Positions 36,428 through 46,031 of a DNA stretch of 64,000 nt are shown here, in pieces. A program made the position numbers and the translations under genes. Numbering within the stretch: position 1 is the stretch's first letter; every line of letters begins with the position of its first letter. The stretch comes from Bradyrhizobium glycinis (GTDB lineage: Bacteria; Pseudomonadota; Alphaproteobacteria; Rhizobiales; Xanthobacteraceae): positions 39,560 to 103,559 of the forward strand of contig NZ_JACCHQ010000027.1 of assembly GCF_016031655.1 (NCBI RefSeq). Reading direction: 5' to 3'. The notes below the pieces were generated by a model. The model was not told the origin of the DNA. It did no database searches and saw only the letters and a list, made by a program, of their open reading frames with translations.

Positions 36428-37760
36428 TTACACATTTGGAGTTACAGCTCGAGACGCACGAAATGGCCGGTCTCGGGATCTTAAGGTCACCTTGGAAACG
36501 AACGCACAATCGATCTCTGCGGCTCGGTGTTGAGCGGCCTGCCGGTTCGAGGCGACTTCAATCAGTTTTTCGTTTGCGTCGAGAACTGCAAAGCAAAGGA
36601 ACGAACCAGGCTTGGACGGGTCCAAGTTTCGCAGCGTTTGATGCACACGACCCCAACCGCCGAAAATCATCGCGGTGGAGGTCGTCGCGTCGAACCCTGA
36701 ACTGATAATCCCAATGACGTTCCCAGCAGCATTGAAAACGGGGCCTCCACTCATCCCACCTGGCCAGTCTGCGTTCACACGTACCATTGGCCAAGATCGG
36801 CTTCGTCCGAGGTCGAGAGGTTCGATTTCAGTGATGGCCCCGTAGGCACCATACATATCTTGCGAAAATGGGACGATCATCTGGCCCATCCTCATCCTTG
36901 TCGAGATTGGGATAACCTACGCCTAAGACAACTTCCCCTATGGAGGGCCGCCACCCATTCAAATGGACGTGCAGAAACTCGGTGCCGTTGGCCTTCGGTG
37001 CCGACGGCAGGATGGAGAGGGCAAGCAGCTTGGTGACGTTCTGCAAGCGCGGAGACTGTAGAGGTCGGCTTTGGATCCCGGCAAAGGAAAAAGCGCCGTT
37101 CATTGGCCGCCACTGGCTTTGCGCAACAGGCGCAGCGCCGAAAGTAATTCCGTCAAGCCTCCAGTGCGACGATACTGCGGTCCTGACGTATCAGCATCTC
37201 CCGGCCGTCGTACTGCCAAGATAAAAGGCGCTCTCGAATACATGGAACGCTGTGACGCAGTTTCCAAAGGGATCAACGCGAAACTTGAAGCCGCTGCCAT
37301 CGAGCCGCTTCCAATACATCACGAGGCCGCTGCCGTCCCAGACGACACCCGATCGGCGCGCTTCGCACGGAATCCGTGCCTTGGCCGACGACGCGGCTTT
37401 CCGGCTCGCCTGGCGCAAATTCGAACAGCGGAAGAATCCGTTTTCGGTGTTCGGGGTCCTGGATTAGGAACCGCCCCGCGTCGTGGACAACGTTTGCTTC
37501 GAATGGAAATCGCATAGGTCCACCCAGAGATGGTCGCTGAATTGGCTCATGCCGTGTGTGAGGGTCCGGCCCCAGGAACGGCCAGCACTTCCTCAAGTCT
37601 CGCGACGAGGACAGCGCGTTCTTTTGGTGAGAGCTTGTCGAGATTCTGCTGGCGCCAGCGCACCGCGGGGAGCTCGGCCGCCATGCAAAACCCGACATAT
37701 CTCGCGCCTCGCCTGTGTCGACATTCCATTTGAGGATGTTAGCGAGCTCCATTTCTGACA
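36428..37760 (-). pseudogene. Trypsin-like serine protease, frameshifted
   Basis: Fragments of one S1-type protease: a lead segment MELANILKWNVDTGEARD with LSPKERAVLVARLEEVLA (about 37757-37555), SGLVMYWKRLDGSGFKFRVD then GNCVTAFHVFE (about 37320-37230) with the catalytic His, GEVVLGVGYPNLD (about 36950), and VNADWPGGMSGGPVFNAAGN with IGIISSGFDA (36770-36690), whose GGMSGGP holds the catalytic Ser. The final frame runs to 36428. Several indels separate them. Inactive; possibly once a DegP-unrelated cytoplasmic or exported trypsin-like peptidase. Confidence 0.65.
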
Positions 37761-38268
37761 GTCGTGTGCTTGATCTTCTGAATGCCGGAGCGGCCCTTTC
37801 CAGGCGAAGTTTCACTGTAGCAGCCCTTGGCAATGAGCTCGCTTGACCGGTCAACGCCGCTTTCATCAAAAGCGAGCTCATCTAGCGGCGGCCGTCGTGG
37901 CTCCAGAGTCGCGAAATGCTTGCGCGTTTTGGCCATCAGCAACATCTGCCCTCCGGGCATCGTTTGCGGAGGACTTATGCCGCAGCAAATCGTGTTTTCT
38001 AGCAGCTTTGAGTGGGTTGTTGAAGGAAGAGTCGACGAGCATCAATCCTGACATCTGGTTGACCGGTACACCCTTTTCTCTGCCCAAATAGGTCACAGCC
38101 ATCAGGATCGTCCACCGTGGCCGAGTGATGCCCAGCACATCTAATTTGGCAAGTGCTTCGAGACGCGCACGGATCGATCTGATCTCCCACATGAATCACC
38201 GGACAATCTCGTCTCCGTCCGTAGAGATGGGCAAGCGCGCTTGCTGGATCAGGGAAATCCGTAGGCAT
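37739..38268 (-). pseudogene. MarR-family regulator, frameshifted
   Basis: Three frames combine to a MarR-type regulator: DFPDPASALAHLYGRRRDCP (from 38268), MWEIRSIRARLEALAKLDVL, LGITRPRWTILMAVTYLGRE, VPVNQMSGLMLVDSSF (38192-38030), and EKHDLLRHKSSANDAR then LMAKTRKHFATLEPRRPPLD (to about 37850). The winged-helix core (RPRWTILMAV, MSGLMLVDSSF, DLLRHKSSANDAR) is characteristic. Indels near 38190, 38020 and 37960 break it. Confidence 0.65.
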
Positions 38269-38749
38269 CTTGAGTCAGGTTCCAGCCTTTACAAGCCTCC
38301 TTAGTGCCGATTAGGCGGGCAACGTTCCAAGAGCAGGCAAGCAAACACTTGGTATCCTTCGCAACGATAGGCAAGCGAACAACAGACTGGTCGGAGCTAG
38401 GGCTCAGTGTCTTGGCGGACCAAGGGCAGCATTCACGGTTGGAGCGATACGCGCTGACGAGATTGCTGCACCTTGCCACACCGAGATGTCCGCGACATAG
38501 TCTGCTCTTTGCCGCGCCTGCCGAGCTGTCTGCTCCCTTGCCGAGCCTTTTTCGGTGTATGCCGAGCATCAGCGGGGTGCATGTCGCATTTACGTCTTTA
38601 ATACAGAGGACGTAATAACCCTCCATGTGCCGTGGGCGGACCGTCAAACGTCCGTATAGTTCGTTTCAACCTTCCCATAACGCCAACAACTCTTCGTGTA
38701 ATTGAGCTGGCGCGTGACTTCGTTTCAACTGTCGAGTAATCGAGGAGGC
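38269..38749. other. Gap before the sulfation cassette
   Basis: About 480 bp; no gene recognised. Frames at 38304-38615 plus and 38249-38647 minus look like noise. Confidence 0.4.
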
Positions 38750-38815
38750 ATTCCAGTGTCCTTTTGCGATCCAGTCGATCGATCAAACTGACGGTTCTCA
38801 AATCATGAGTGATAG
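38750..38815 (+). promoter_or_regulatory. Degenerate nod box-like sequence before noeE
   Basis: The stretch contains CCAGTGTCCTTTTGCGATCC then AGTCGATCGAT and AAAC. Against the nod box it keeps AGTGT, CTTTTG, GATCCA and ATCGAT at roughly the right spacing, but the ACCAAT part is poor. It lies about 40 bp before the chosen noeE start. Plausible for a nodulation gene but uncertain. Confidence 0.35.
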
Positions 38816-38851
38816 ACAAACTTGTCGTTCTAGCGCTTTGCGGCTGGCCTG

Positions 38852-40066
38852 GTGTCGCTCAATCGAGCGAGCGCCCACAGGATTCGCGTTTCAAGAACGA
38901 GAGTGTGGACGGTGAGCGGACGCTTTGGCCGTTCGCCTACGGTGTGCTTTCTCCTCGGACTTCCACGATCCGGGACGACACTCCTGGCGCATTTGCTCCA
39001 GCACCATCCAGACATTGTGGCTCCGCCTGAACCCTGGTTGATGCTGGCGCTTGGAGCATTTGGCAGGGTGGATCAGCGCCATCCGGCGGGTAGCTCACTG
39101 ATTGAGGCCGCGACCTCTGAATTCCTGGGGCGCATAGATCACACGATCCCCAGCCGCGCTTTTGCAGATGCAGCATATGACCAGTATCTGGCACAAGCGG
39201 GCAAGCGCATCATCCTAGACAAGACACCACGCTATTGGATGGCGCTTGAGTTTCTTGAATCTGTCTATCCAGAAGCGCCACACGTCCTTTTGATGCGCAA
39301 TCCCTATGCCATCGCGGCTTCACTGAAATCGACGTGGGGCATCCCACTGCGGGCAGAAATCTCGCATCCGGTCAGCGTCTCCAGTCTCGCCGATCTCATG
39401 CTCCGTCTGCCCGACGGCATCATAACTTCACTCGCTGATTTGGTTCTGGGCCTTCCCAAGCTCGCCGCCCACCGCACTCGCCCGCACACACGGTTCGTGC
39501 AATACGAACGGCTCGTGGCGTATCCGGACGAGGAAATCCGGCATCTGTTGACGGGGCTCGGCTGTGATCCAGCGGCCGTCGCATTGGCGCGGATGAGACA
39601 AGCGGATTATCTTCGATCGAGCAGCTTCGGGGACCGAAAAATCTTGGAACGAAACGCCGTCGACCAAAGCTCTGTCAAGGCATGGCAATCTCAATTGAGC
39701 GTCGAAGAGATGCAAACCGTGACCGATCTTGTAGGCGCCGAGCTTTTGCTAGAACTCGGATATGAGCAGGAGCTGCTACATGCACAGCGAGCCGGAGTCC
39801 TGGATAGGGGAAGGGAGGTAACTGAACTTTATCGTCAAATATTCCGAACTTGGTGGGATTTGCGAACTACCAAGGCGGAAGCATTTTCCGGCTTATCTGA
39901 CGCCGGAGGGCCGGTCCACACGATGGCTGCCCAGTTGCAACAAAAACTGTTAGCGTCAGAAGCTGATCGAGCTGCGGGGCTGGATGGCATTCGCAACCGC
40001 GACGCGGCGATCGAGATGTTGCGAGGCGAAGTCGCGCGGCTTGAGCGGATCATCAATATCCGCTAG
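38852..40066 (+). CDS. noeE: NoeE-like Nod factor sulfotransferase
   Basis: Sulfotransferase that moves sulfate from PAPS to the Nod factor; NoeE of Sinorhizobium sp. NGR234 sulfates the fucose decoration. The PAPS 5'-phosphosulfate loop is CFLLGLPRSGTTLLAHLLQ (about residues 32-50), and the 3'-phosphate site is LLMRNPYAIAASLKSTWG (about 147-165). At about 400 residues it fits NoeE, not NodH (about 250). The frame opens with a GTG at 38852; internal GTG codons at 38903 and 38912 are alternatives because the first 25 residues are unlike the family. The C-terminal 100 residues are helical and charged. It is followed by nodP and nodQ, which make PAPS, so the three form a functional unit. Confidence 0.85.
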   Translation: MSLNRASAHRIRVSRTRVWTVSGRFGRSPTVCFLLGLPRSGTTLLAHLLQHHPDIVAPPEPWLMLALGAFGRVDQRHPAGSSLIEAATSEFLGRIDHTIPSRAFADAAYDQYLAQAGKRIILDKTPRYWMALEFLESVYPEAPHVLLMRNPYAIAASLKSTWGIPLRAEISHPVSVSSLADLMLRLPDGIITSLADLVLGLPKLAAHRTRPHTRFVQYERLVAYPDEEIRHLLTGLGCDPAAVALARMRQADYLRSSSFGDRKILERNAVDQSSVKAWQSQLSVEEMQTVTDLVGAELLLELGYEQELLHAQRAGVLDRGREVTELYRQIFRTWWDLRTTKAEAFSGLSDAGGPVHTMAAQLQQKLLASEADRAAGLDGIRNRDAAIEMLRGEVARLERIINIR

Positions 40067-40342
40067 GGCATCTGAATGCTTGCGAACAAAACACGCTGCA
40101 TGATTTAGCCAAGATCCTTAACCCGCACGAGGCTGATCTCCCGATCAGGTGTGACGCAGGCGCTGGCCGCACCAGCGGCGGAATGCGACATGCTCGCGCA
40201 TCTGCAAGTCTGGTGTTCAGCGGGGCTTGGGCTCATCGAGAGCCCATGCGTCTTAGCCGGCCGTTTCGCCGCGGATATTCCCACTCTCGGCTGGAGCCAT
40301 AGAACGGCGAAGAACAGAGATCCTGCATCGAAAAGAAGACAT

Positions 40343-41242
40343 ATGCTACCGAAACATCTGCGCCGCCTCGAAGCTGAATCGATTGAAATCATGCGTGATG
40401 TGGTCGCCGAGTTCAAAAGGCCGGTCATGCTTTACTCGATCGGAAAAGATTCAAGCGTAATGCTGCACATTGCGGTCAAGGCGTTCTATCCGGCAAAATT
40501 GCCTTTTCCCTTGCTTCACGTTGATACGACCTGGAAGTTCCGCGAGATGATCAGCTTCCGGGACGCGACAACCAGGCGACTCGGCCTCGACCTGATCGTC
40601 CATGTCAACAACGAGGGCCTCGCGCGCGGGATCAATCCGATCGATTCCGGCTCCGCGCTTCATACCCAGGTGATGAAGACCGACGCGCTGAAGCAGGCGC
40701 TCGACCTGCACGGATTTGATGCCGCCTTTGGCGGAGCCCGGCGCGATGAGGAAAAGAGTCGCGCAAAAGAACGGATACTCTCATTCCGTTCGGCCGGACA
40801 CGTATGGGACCCCCGTAACCAGCGGCCGGAGCTCTGGAGCCTGTTCAACACACGGATCCGGCAGGGCGAAACCATGCGCGTGTTTGCGATGTCAAACTGG
40901 ACCGAGCTCGAGGTGTGGGAATACATCATGATCGAAAAGATTCCGGTCGTTCCGCTCTACTTCGCAAAACAAAGACCGGTAGTGCGTCGAAATGGTGCGA
41001 CGATCATGGTCGATGACCAGCGATTGCCCCTTAACCTCGATGAGAAGCCGGAAATGCGGATGGTCCGCTTCCGCACGCTTGGATGTTATCCTTTGAGCGG
41101 AGCTATTGAATCCGATGCCACGACGATCGAAGATATCGTCGCGGAAATGCAGACTACGACTGTGTCGGAGCGCCAGGGACGCCTAATTGATACCGACGAA
41201 GCTGCTTCAATGGAGAAGAAGAAGCGGGAAGGCTACTTTTAA
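40343..41242 (+). CDS. nodP: NodP, sulfate adenylyltransferase small subunit (CysD-like)
   Basis: With NodQ it makes adenosine 5'-phosphosulfate from ATP and sulfate. I start at the ATG at 40343 (MLPKHLRRLEAESIEIMRD), giving 299 residues, the family length; the open frame runs 64 codons further up with no similarity. The PP-loop SIGKDSSVMLHIAVKAF near residue 36 binds ATP; FGGARRDEEKSRAKERI near residue 131 and YPLSGAIESDA near residue 251 are conserved CysD segments. The stop overlaps the nodQ start (TAATG), implying coupled translation. Confidence 0.94.
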   Translation: MLPKHLRRLEAESIEIMRDVVAEFKRPVMLYSIGKDSSVMLHIAVKAFYPAKLPFPLLHVDTTWKFREMISFRDATTRRLGLDLIVHVNNEGLARGINPIDSGSALHTQVMKTDALKQALDLHGFDAAFGGARRDEEKSRAKERILSFRSAGHVWDPRNQRPELWSLFNTRIRQGETMRVFAMSNWTELEVWEYIMIEKIPVVPLYFAKQRPVVRRNGATIMVDDQRLPLNLDEKPEMRMVRFRTLGCYPLSGAIESDATTIEDIVAEMQTTTVSERQGRLIDTDEAASMEKKKREGYF

Positions 41243-43125
41243 TGTTTACGAATCCGACAACGGAACCGGTCCTGGCCAGGACAAAGGATCAGCTGCGATT
41301 CATCACATGTGGCTCGGTGGACGACGGCAAATCGACGCTGATTGGCCGATTACTGCACGACAGCAAGATGATCTACCACGATCAGCTCAAGGCGCTGGAA
41401 CGCGACAGCCTCAAGTACGGTAGCACCGGCAATGATATCGACTTCGCGCTGCTCGTGGACGGGCTGGAGGCCGAACAGGAGCAGGGCATCACGATCGACG
41501 TCGCCTACCGCTTCTTCACGACGCCACGGCGCTCCTTCATGGTGGCCGACACTCCCGGCCACGAGCAGTATACCCGCAATATGGCTACCGGGGCCTCGCA
41601 TGCCCAGCTCGCCATCATCCTGATCGATGCCCGCAAAGGCGTGATGGTTCAGACCCGCCGCCACTCGTTTATCTGTTCGCTGCTCGGTATTCGTCATGTC
41701 GTGCTGGCAGTGAACAAGATCGATCTTGTCGCATATAAGAAAGAGTGCTTCGATCGGATCGCCCGTGACTATCTGGCCTTTGCCGCCGGTCTCAGCTTCA
41801 CCTCGATCATTCCGATCCCGATCTCGGCCCGCTACGGGGACAACGTCGTGGACCGCTCCGCTCATACCAAGTGGTATCATGGTCCCTGCTTGCTCGAGCA
41901 TTTGGAGAGCATTGACATCCAATCCGACACCGAAAGCCAAGCTTTCCGCTTTCCGGTCCAATGGGTAAACCGGCCAAACCCGGATTTTCGGGGCTATGCC
42001 GGGTCGGTGGCTTCCGGGAGGATCTCGACAGGAGACGAGATCGTGGTCGCTGCGTCGGGGCGCACCACGCGCGTCAAGCGGATCGTGACCTACGATGGCG
42101 ACCTTGTCGCCGCCGAAGCCGGGGATGCGGTTATCATTACGTTGGAAGACGAAATCGATATCAGTCGTGGTGACATTCTGTCGCAGCCCAATGACCGACC
42201 GAAGGTGGCCGACCAGCTTGCCGCTTATGTGATCTGGATGGACAACGAGCCGCTCTCTCCCGGACGCAATTACGTCCTGCGGATTGGATCGCAGACGATT
42301 TCCGGCAGCATTACTGCAATTAGGCATCGAATCGACGTCAACACTTGTGAGCATCTGGCCGCCGCCACGCTTTCCCTCAACGAGATCGCGTTCTGCGATT
42401 TTGTGACCGCAACGCCCGCAGTATTCGATCCTTACAACCTCAATCGAAAAACCGGATCATTTATCGTCATCGATCGTTACACGAATCGTACGGTCGGGGC
42501 AGGAATGATTGCGTTCCCGCTACGAGGGGCCACCAATATTGCTGAGCAAGCGCTATCCGTGGACAGGCGGGAGCGCGCCGCGCTCAAGAATCAGAAGCCT
42601 TGCGTCATCTGGTTCACTGGCTTGTCTGGCGCGGGAAAGTCGACGATTGCCAACCTCCTTGATCAAAAGCTGTTTGCGATGTCGCGGCATACCATGCTTT
42701 TGGATGGCGACAACCTCCGGCACGGACTGAACGCGGACCTCGGCTTCTCGGAGACGGACCGCGAGGAGAACATCCGGCGTGTCGGCGAAGTTGCCAAGTT
42801 GATGGCGGACAGCGGCTTGATCGTGATCTGCTCGTTCATTTCGCCCACTAGGGCCGAGCGGGACAGGGTGCGCAGCCTGGTTGGCAAGGAAGAGTTCATA
42901 GAAGTCTTTGTCGATACGCCGCTCGAGGAATGCGCGCGGCGAGACCCAAAAGGCCTGTATTCAAAGGTAAAATCCGGCAAGATCAAGAACTTCACTGGGA
43001 TCGATTCGTGCTACGAAGCACCAACAACACCTGAGGTTCATCTCAGGACCGTGGAGCAGACCCTGGAGCATTCAGCGGAAGCGGTGGTGGATGTCTTGAG
43101 GGCGCGCTCAGTTCTTGATGGTTAA
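41242..43125 (+). CDS. nodQ: NodQ, sulfate adenylyltransferase GTPase subunit fused to APS kinase (CysN-CysC)
   Basis: Bifunctional enzyme that completes activated sulfate (PAPS) for Nod factor sulfation. 627 residues: an elongation-factor-like GTPase domain with CGSVDDGKSTLIGRLLHDS (G1, residues 17-35), QGITIDVAYRFF (G2), ADTPGHEQY (G3) and VNKIDL (G4), beta-barrel domains about 235-430, then APS kinase with WFTGLSGAGKSTIANLL near residue 455, DGDNLRHGLN and FVDTPLEECARRDPKGLY. Length and order match NodQ/CysNC. It overlaps nodP by one base. No indels seen. Confidence 0.95.
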   Translation: MFTNPTTEPVLARTKDQLRFITCGSVDDGKSTLIGRLLHDSKMIYHDQLKALERDSLKYGSTGNDIDFALLVDGLEAEQEQGITIDVAYRFFTTPRRSFMVADTPGHEQYTRNMATGASHAQLAIILIDARKGVMVQTRRHSFICSLLGIRHVVLAVNKIDLVAYKKECFDRIARDYLAFAAGLSFTSIIPIPISARYGDNVVDRSAHTKWYHGPCLLEHLESIDIQSDTESQAFRFPVQWVNRPNPDFRGYAGSVASGRISTGDEIVVAASGRTTRVKRIVTYDGDLVAAEAGDAVIITLEDEIDISRGDILSQPNDRPKVADQLAAYVIWMDNEPLSPGRNYVLRIGSQTISGSITAIRHRIDVNTCEHLAAATLSLNEIAFCDFVTATPAVFDPYNLNRKTGSFIVIDRYTNRTVGAGMIAFPLRGATNIAEQALSVDRRERAALKNQKPCVIWFTGLSGAGKSTIANLLDQKLFAMSRHTMLLDGDNLRHGLNADLGFSETDREENIRRVGEVAKLMADSGLIVICSFISPTRAERDRVRSLVGKEEFIEVFVDTPLEECARRDPKGLYSKVKSGKIKNFTGIDSCYEAPTTPEVHLRTVEQTLEHSAEAVVDVLRARSVLDG

Positions 43126-43710
43126 AGGTCCCACGCGTCGCACCGTCGATTCGCCTATAAAGAAACAAAATGGTCTCATCCACTTGTCGCTTGCCCGCTT
43201 CCCGTTATCTCCTCGAAGTGCATGGTCAATTCAAAACCGAGTACGCGAGCAGAGATGGAGCATGGGCGGGAGCGGAGGAGCTCAAGAAACGTCGTCCCAT
43301 GCTTCAGATCAGAATCTACGATTCGACAACAAAGGCCAGAGAAGAAGTCCGACTTCCAGTAAGTTCAATTTTCGCTTGGCGCTTCTTGCTGCGCGTGCGG
43401 TCAGCGACACGCCGAGCACCCGTTAAAGCCGAGCCGGGCAGCGTCTCGGCCGGCTTCGATCTCTCACGCAGTATGAGGGACCTCGGTATCCGGGCCCAGC
43501 CGCGTCCGGTGAGCGGGCACTTGCTTTCCAGTATATTGACCAATTCGAACTTGGGAGTGGACCACGACTCCCTCCTGTCGCGGCCATGCCGGCTTTCGGC
43601 AAGCTTGCTTCCTTTTGGCCCGCCGCTCGACGGCGGACAACGCCTGCCTACGCCCGCGCCTTCGCATTGCGAGACAAAGTAGGCGCGGGCCTCAGCCCTC
43701 CCGTGTTGCG
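43126..43710. other. Gap downstream of nodQ
   Basis: About 585 bp with no gene I can support; the long frame 43170-43682 looks like a shadow. No terminator seen. Confidence 0.4.
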
Positions 43711-44232
43711 CTAAGGACCTCCGCCGGGTTTGGGCTTCTGCAGCCGCCTGCCCTCGTTGATCGCCATGAAGGCGGTCATGGCGCGGCCGAAAAGGCCAGC
43801 GAGCTCTTCCATATCTGTTGATGATCTGCTCTGGTCGACCGTCAACCGGACGACGGCTGAGATCGTATGCTTTTGCATGGGGTGCTCCAGTACTCTTGAC
43901 CAGCCCGCCATGAGCCCTGCTGCTACACCACCGAGCACTCCGGCGCCGGTGTGGAAGGCCCAGGTGCCGATCGTCAGGCCAACGAAGAAAGGCAGTGCAA
44001 AAACAGCGAACGTGAACAGCAACGAGCAGAAGAAGCTGATGCCAACGAGGACAAGCAGTGGTCCAAAGACGATTATGGTAGTGGTCTCCGTGAGATAAAG
44101 GTCTGACGGTCGCGCCTCCACCACCACGGCGCAATCGACAGCATAGCCAAAAACGGCGGCGACGGGGAGCGGAAATCCTAAAGGACCTCCGCTCACCAGC
44201 AGCGCCAACCGTTCGCTGGATCCCACCACCAT
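43711..44232 (-). CDS. Membrane protein of unknown function
   Basis: A 173-residue frame with a hydrophobic centre: TTTIIVFGPLLVLVGISFFC, SLLFTFAVFALPFFVGLTIG, and TGAGVLGGVAAGLMAG, at least two membrane segments. The segment FALPFFVGLT-G-AFHTGAGVLG resembles small membrane proteins found on rhizobial plasmids and conjugative elements. The C-terminal 55 residues (SAVVRLTVDQSRSSTDMEEL onward) are of different character and may come from a fusion or shift. It is divergent from the HEPN/Toprim fragment. Confidence 0.45.
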   Translation of the reverse strand: MVVGSSERLALLVSGGPLGFPLPVAAVFGYAVDCAVVVEARPSDLYLTETTTIIVFGPLLVLVGISFFCSLLFTFAVFALPFFVGLTIGTWAFHTGAGVLGGVAAGLMAGWSRVLEHPMQKHTISAVVRLTVDQSRSSTDMEELAGLFGRAMTAFMAINEGRRLQKPKPGGGP

Positions 44233-44260
44233 GCTGGAGATTGGACTGTAGGAGCGATGG

Positions 44261-44765
44261 ATGGGAAGTTACTGCGGAATCTATTTCGATAGGACCGAGA
44301 TCTGTGGCGCAAAGTCCGTCGTTCCCGATCATTTTTGCGCGCTATTCCAGGAAAGCGACCGAGCCGTCAGGCCGTCGGTCGATGAAGAGGAAAGTTCTGA
44401 CGTGGTCTACGACGCGCCCCGAGCGGTCGTCTTGTCCCGCCTGGATCTCTTGGGCTGCACAGCCGCTACGGCGCGTGAACGGCTGGAGGCTTGGCTCGCA
44501 ACAACGCGCGAGACCTGGGAGGAATACAGCGCCGATGGCGACTGGGCAGAGGAGACGGCCGCCGCACTGCGCTCATTCTCTGTCGAGGATTGGTATCGGC
44601 GGGCGCCCGATGTACTCGCGACCATGTACACGCGAGAAGGCACCGGACGAGATCGATCGCCGGATGCGTGATCGCGACGGCTGGCTTTGGTTCGATGGCG
44701 ACAATCTGCCGGACGCGCGAAAGCTTCTCGCCGCGGTCGTCGGATCGCAGCGTAGCGTAGGTTAA
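44261..44765 (+). pseudogene. HEPN/Toprim-associated domain protein, frameshifted and truncated
   Basis: Begins MGSYCGIYFDRTEICGAKSV then VPDHFCALFQESDR, which I recognise as the HEPN/Toprim-associated N-terminal domain, found in proteins thought to act in conflict systems. GGAG at 44251 precedes the ATG. The frame leaves the family at about 44630; the continuation is in another frame (APDEIDRRMRDRDGWLWFDG, DNLPDARKLLAAVV) to about 44750, where it meets the truncated helicase on the other strand. The C-terminal half is missing. Confidence 0.6.
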
Positions 44766-45705
44766 AAATAGGACGCCTTCGGCCAAGGCGATCTCGCGCC
44801 CCTGAGGAAAGCGCGAGAGGGGCGTGAGCAACAGACGCTCCATCCCTAGCGCGGACCAGTCGCGCTGGGCGCCCTCGAGCAGCTTGTCGACTTCGAGACC
44901 CAGACCGCCTTGCGCCCATCCTGCAGCCAGTTGTCAAGAATAATACCGGCGGATTGGCGACCCTTGCCGGCGCCGGTCCCGTCGCCGAGCATAAAACCTC
45001 GACGGAAGCGGACGGCGTTCGGTACATCATCGCGGGCGGCCGTGACGAGGTCGAAGGTCTCGTCTACGGTCCAGGTGCCGACCTTCGTAAATGGCGTCGC
45101 TGAGGCGTGCCCCCTCGGCCGGCGTCCAATCGAATGTCTCGTACGCGAGGTCAACGCCCTCGGGATCGGCGACCGATGCGTTGACCGACTGCGCGGCGGC
45201 CCGCGCGAGATAGCCGCGCACGGTGCGAGGTGGCGGCAACGCTGACATGAGACACGGAACGGTTGATGCGACGCTCAGGCGAGGTGGAACGTGTTCGTCG
45301 ATCCAGCGGAGCAGCGTCGCGACGTCGGGCGCCATTCCCGGCGATTGCGCGAACGCGTTCCGGTCATCGGCCAGCGTCTTATCGATGACGGTGAGGCGCG
45401 TCTCGATCGTCGCGCCGTGCCTGGCATAGACCGCGCCGGCGATCGCAGCGGTGAACACCACGCTGCTGCGTTCCTGCAATCGGGCGAAAGCATCGCGCCA
45501 GGCTGAGGCCTCGGGTGAGAAGCTTGCGCGTGATATCGTGACCAGCCGGCCGCCATCGGCGAGGCGCGCCAGGGCCGAGGCGATGTGACGATACGCGGTG
45601 TCGGCTATGCGGCCGGAAACGTTCGCTATTGCCGAGAACGGCGGGTTCATCAGCACGACACTCGGCACGATGGCGGGATCAAGATGATCGTCGATTTCGG
45701 CCGCG
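44690..45705 (-). pseudogene. Strawberry-notch-type methylase/helicase, internal fragment
   Basis: Minus-strand pieces of a very large fused methyltransferase/helicase carried by rhizobial plasmids and integrative elements. First piece (45705-45030): EIDDHLDPAIVPSVVLMNPP, with the NPPF methylase motif, and RLVTISRASFSPEASAWRDA. Second (45154-44850): DETFDLVTAARDDVPNAVRF, RRGFMLGDGTGAGKGRQSAG, the ATP-binding loop, and IILDNWLQDGRKAVWVSKS. Third (44843-44690): LLLTPLSRFPQGREIALAEG and VLFLTYATLRSDDRGEKLSR. Frameshifts near 45070 and 44870 break it, and both ends are missing. Confidence 0.75.
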
Positions 45706-45732
45706 TCCCGCGATCCTGCGCTTTGCGGCGAG

Positions 45733-45768
45733 CAAGAAAAACCCCGACTTCCTTTCGGAGGCCGGGGC
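45733..45768 (-). terminator. Rho-independent terminator downstream of the tRNA fragment
   Basis: On the minus strand AGCCCCGGCCTCC, a GAAA loop, GGAAGTCGGGGTTTTTC: a strong GC stem followed by T residues. It sits 30 bp beyond the CCA end of the tRNA fragment at 45797 and is probably the original tRNA terminator. Confidence 0.8.
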
Positions 45769-45796
45769 TCTGGATGGCTCGCTTCGCAAGCATCGG

Positions 45797-45841
45797 TGGT
45801 TGCGGGGATAGGATTTGAACCTATGACCTTCAGGTTATGAG
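45797..45841 (-). repeat. 3' fragment of an initiator tRNA (fMet) gene, likely attachment site
   Basis: Reading the minus strand: CTCATAACCTGAAGGTC then ATAGGTTCAAATCCTAT and CCCCGCAACCA. This is the anticodon loop (CAT), the 3' side of the anticodon stem, the T arm and the acceptor end with CCA of tRNA-fMet. The 5' half is absent: the bases before CTCATAA do not form the partner strand. Integrative elements that insert in tRNA genes leave such a 3' duplicate at one end. The terminator lies on the low-coordinate side, so the inserted element should be on the high-coordinate side (46 kb onward). Confidence 0.85.
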
Positions 45842-46031
45842 ACGGATAGCAATTGGAATAAGTACTTGATATGAATTGATAAATTTGGCTTGAAAATTTT
45901 TCTGTGCTAGAGTTTGTGCTAAATCAGAGACTTAAACAACCTCAAGTGTGATAGATGTCACACATTTAAGCAACGATCTTGACGAGCTCCCCAGCCGGGA
46001 TGGATGGTCTGCTATCGCCTCGCTACCGAGC

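Noticed and set aside
41350..42354. Long minus-strand frame opposite nodQ
   Set aside because: Antisense shadow of a GC-rich coding gene with no family resemblance.
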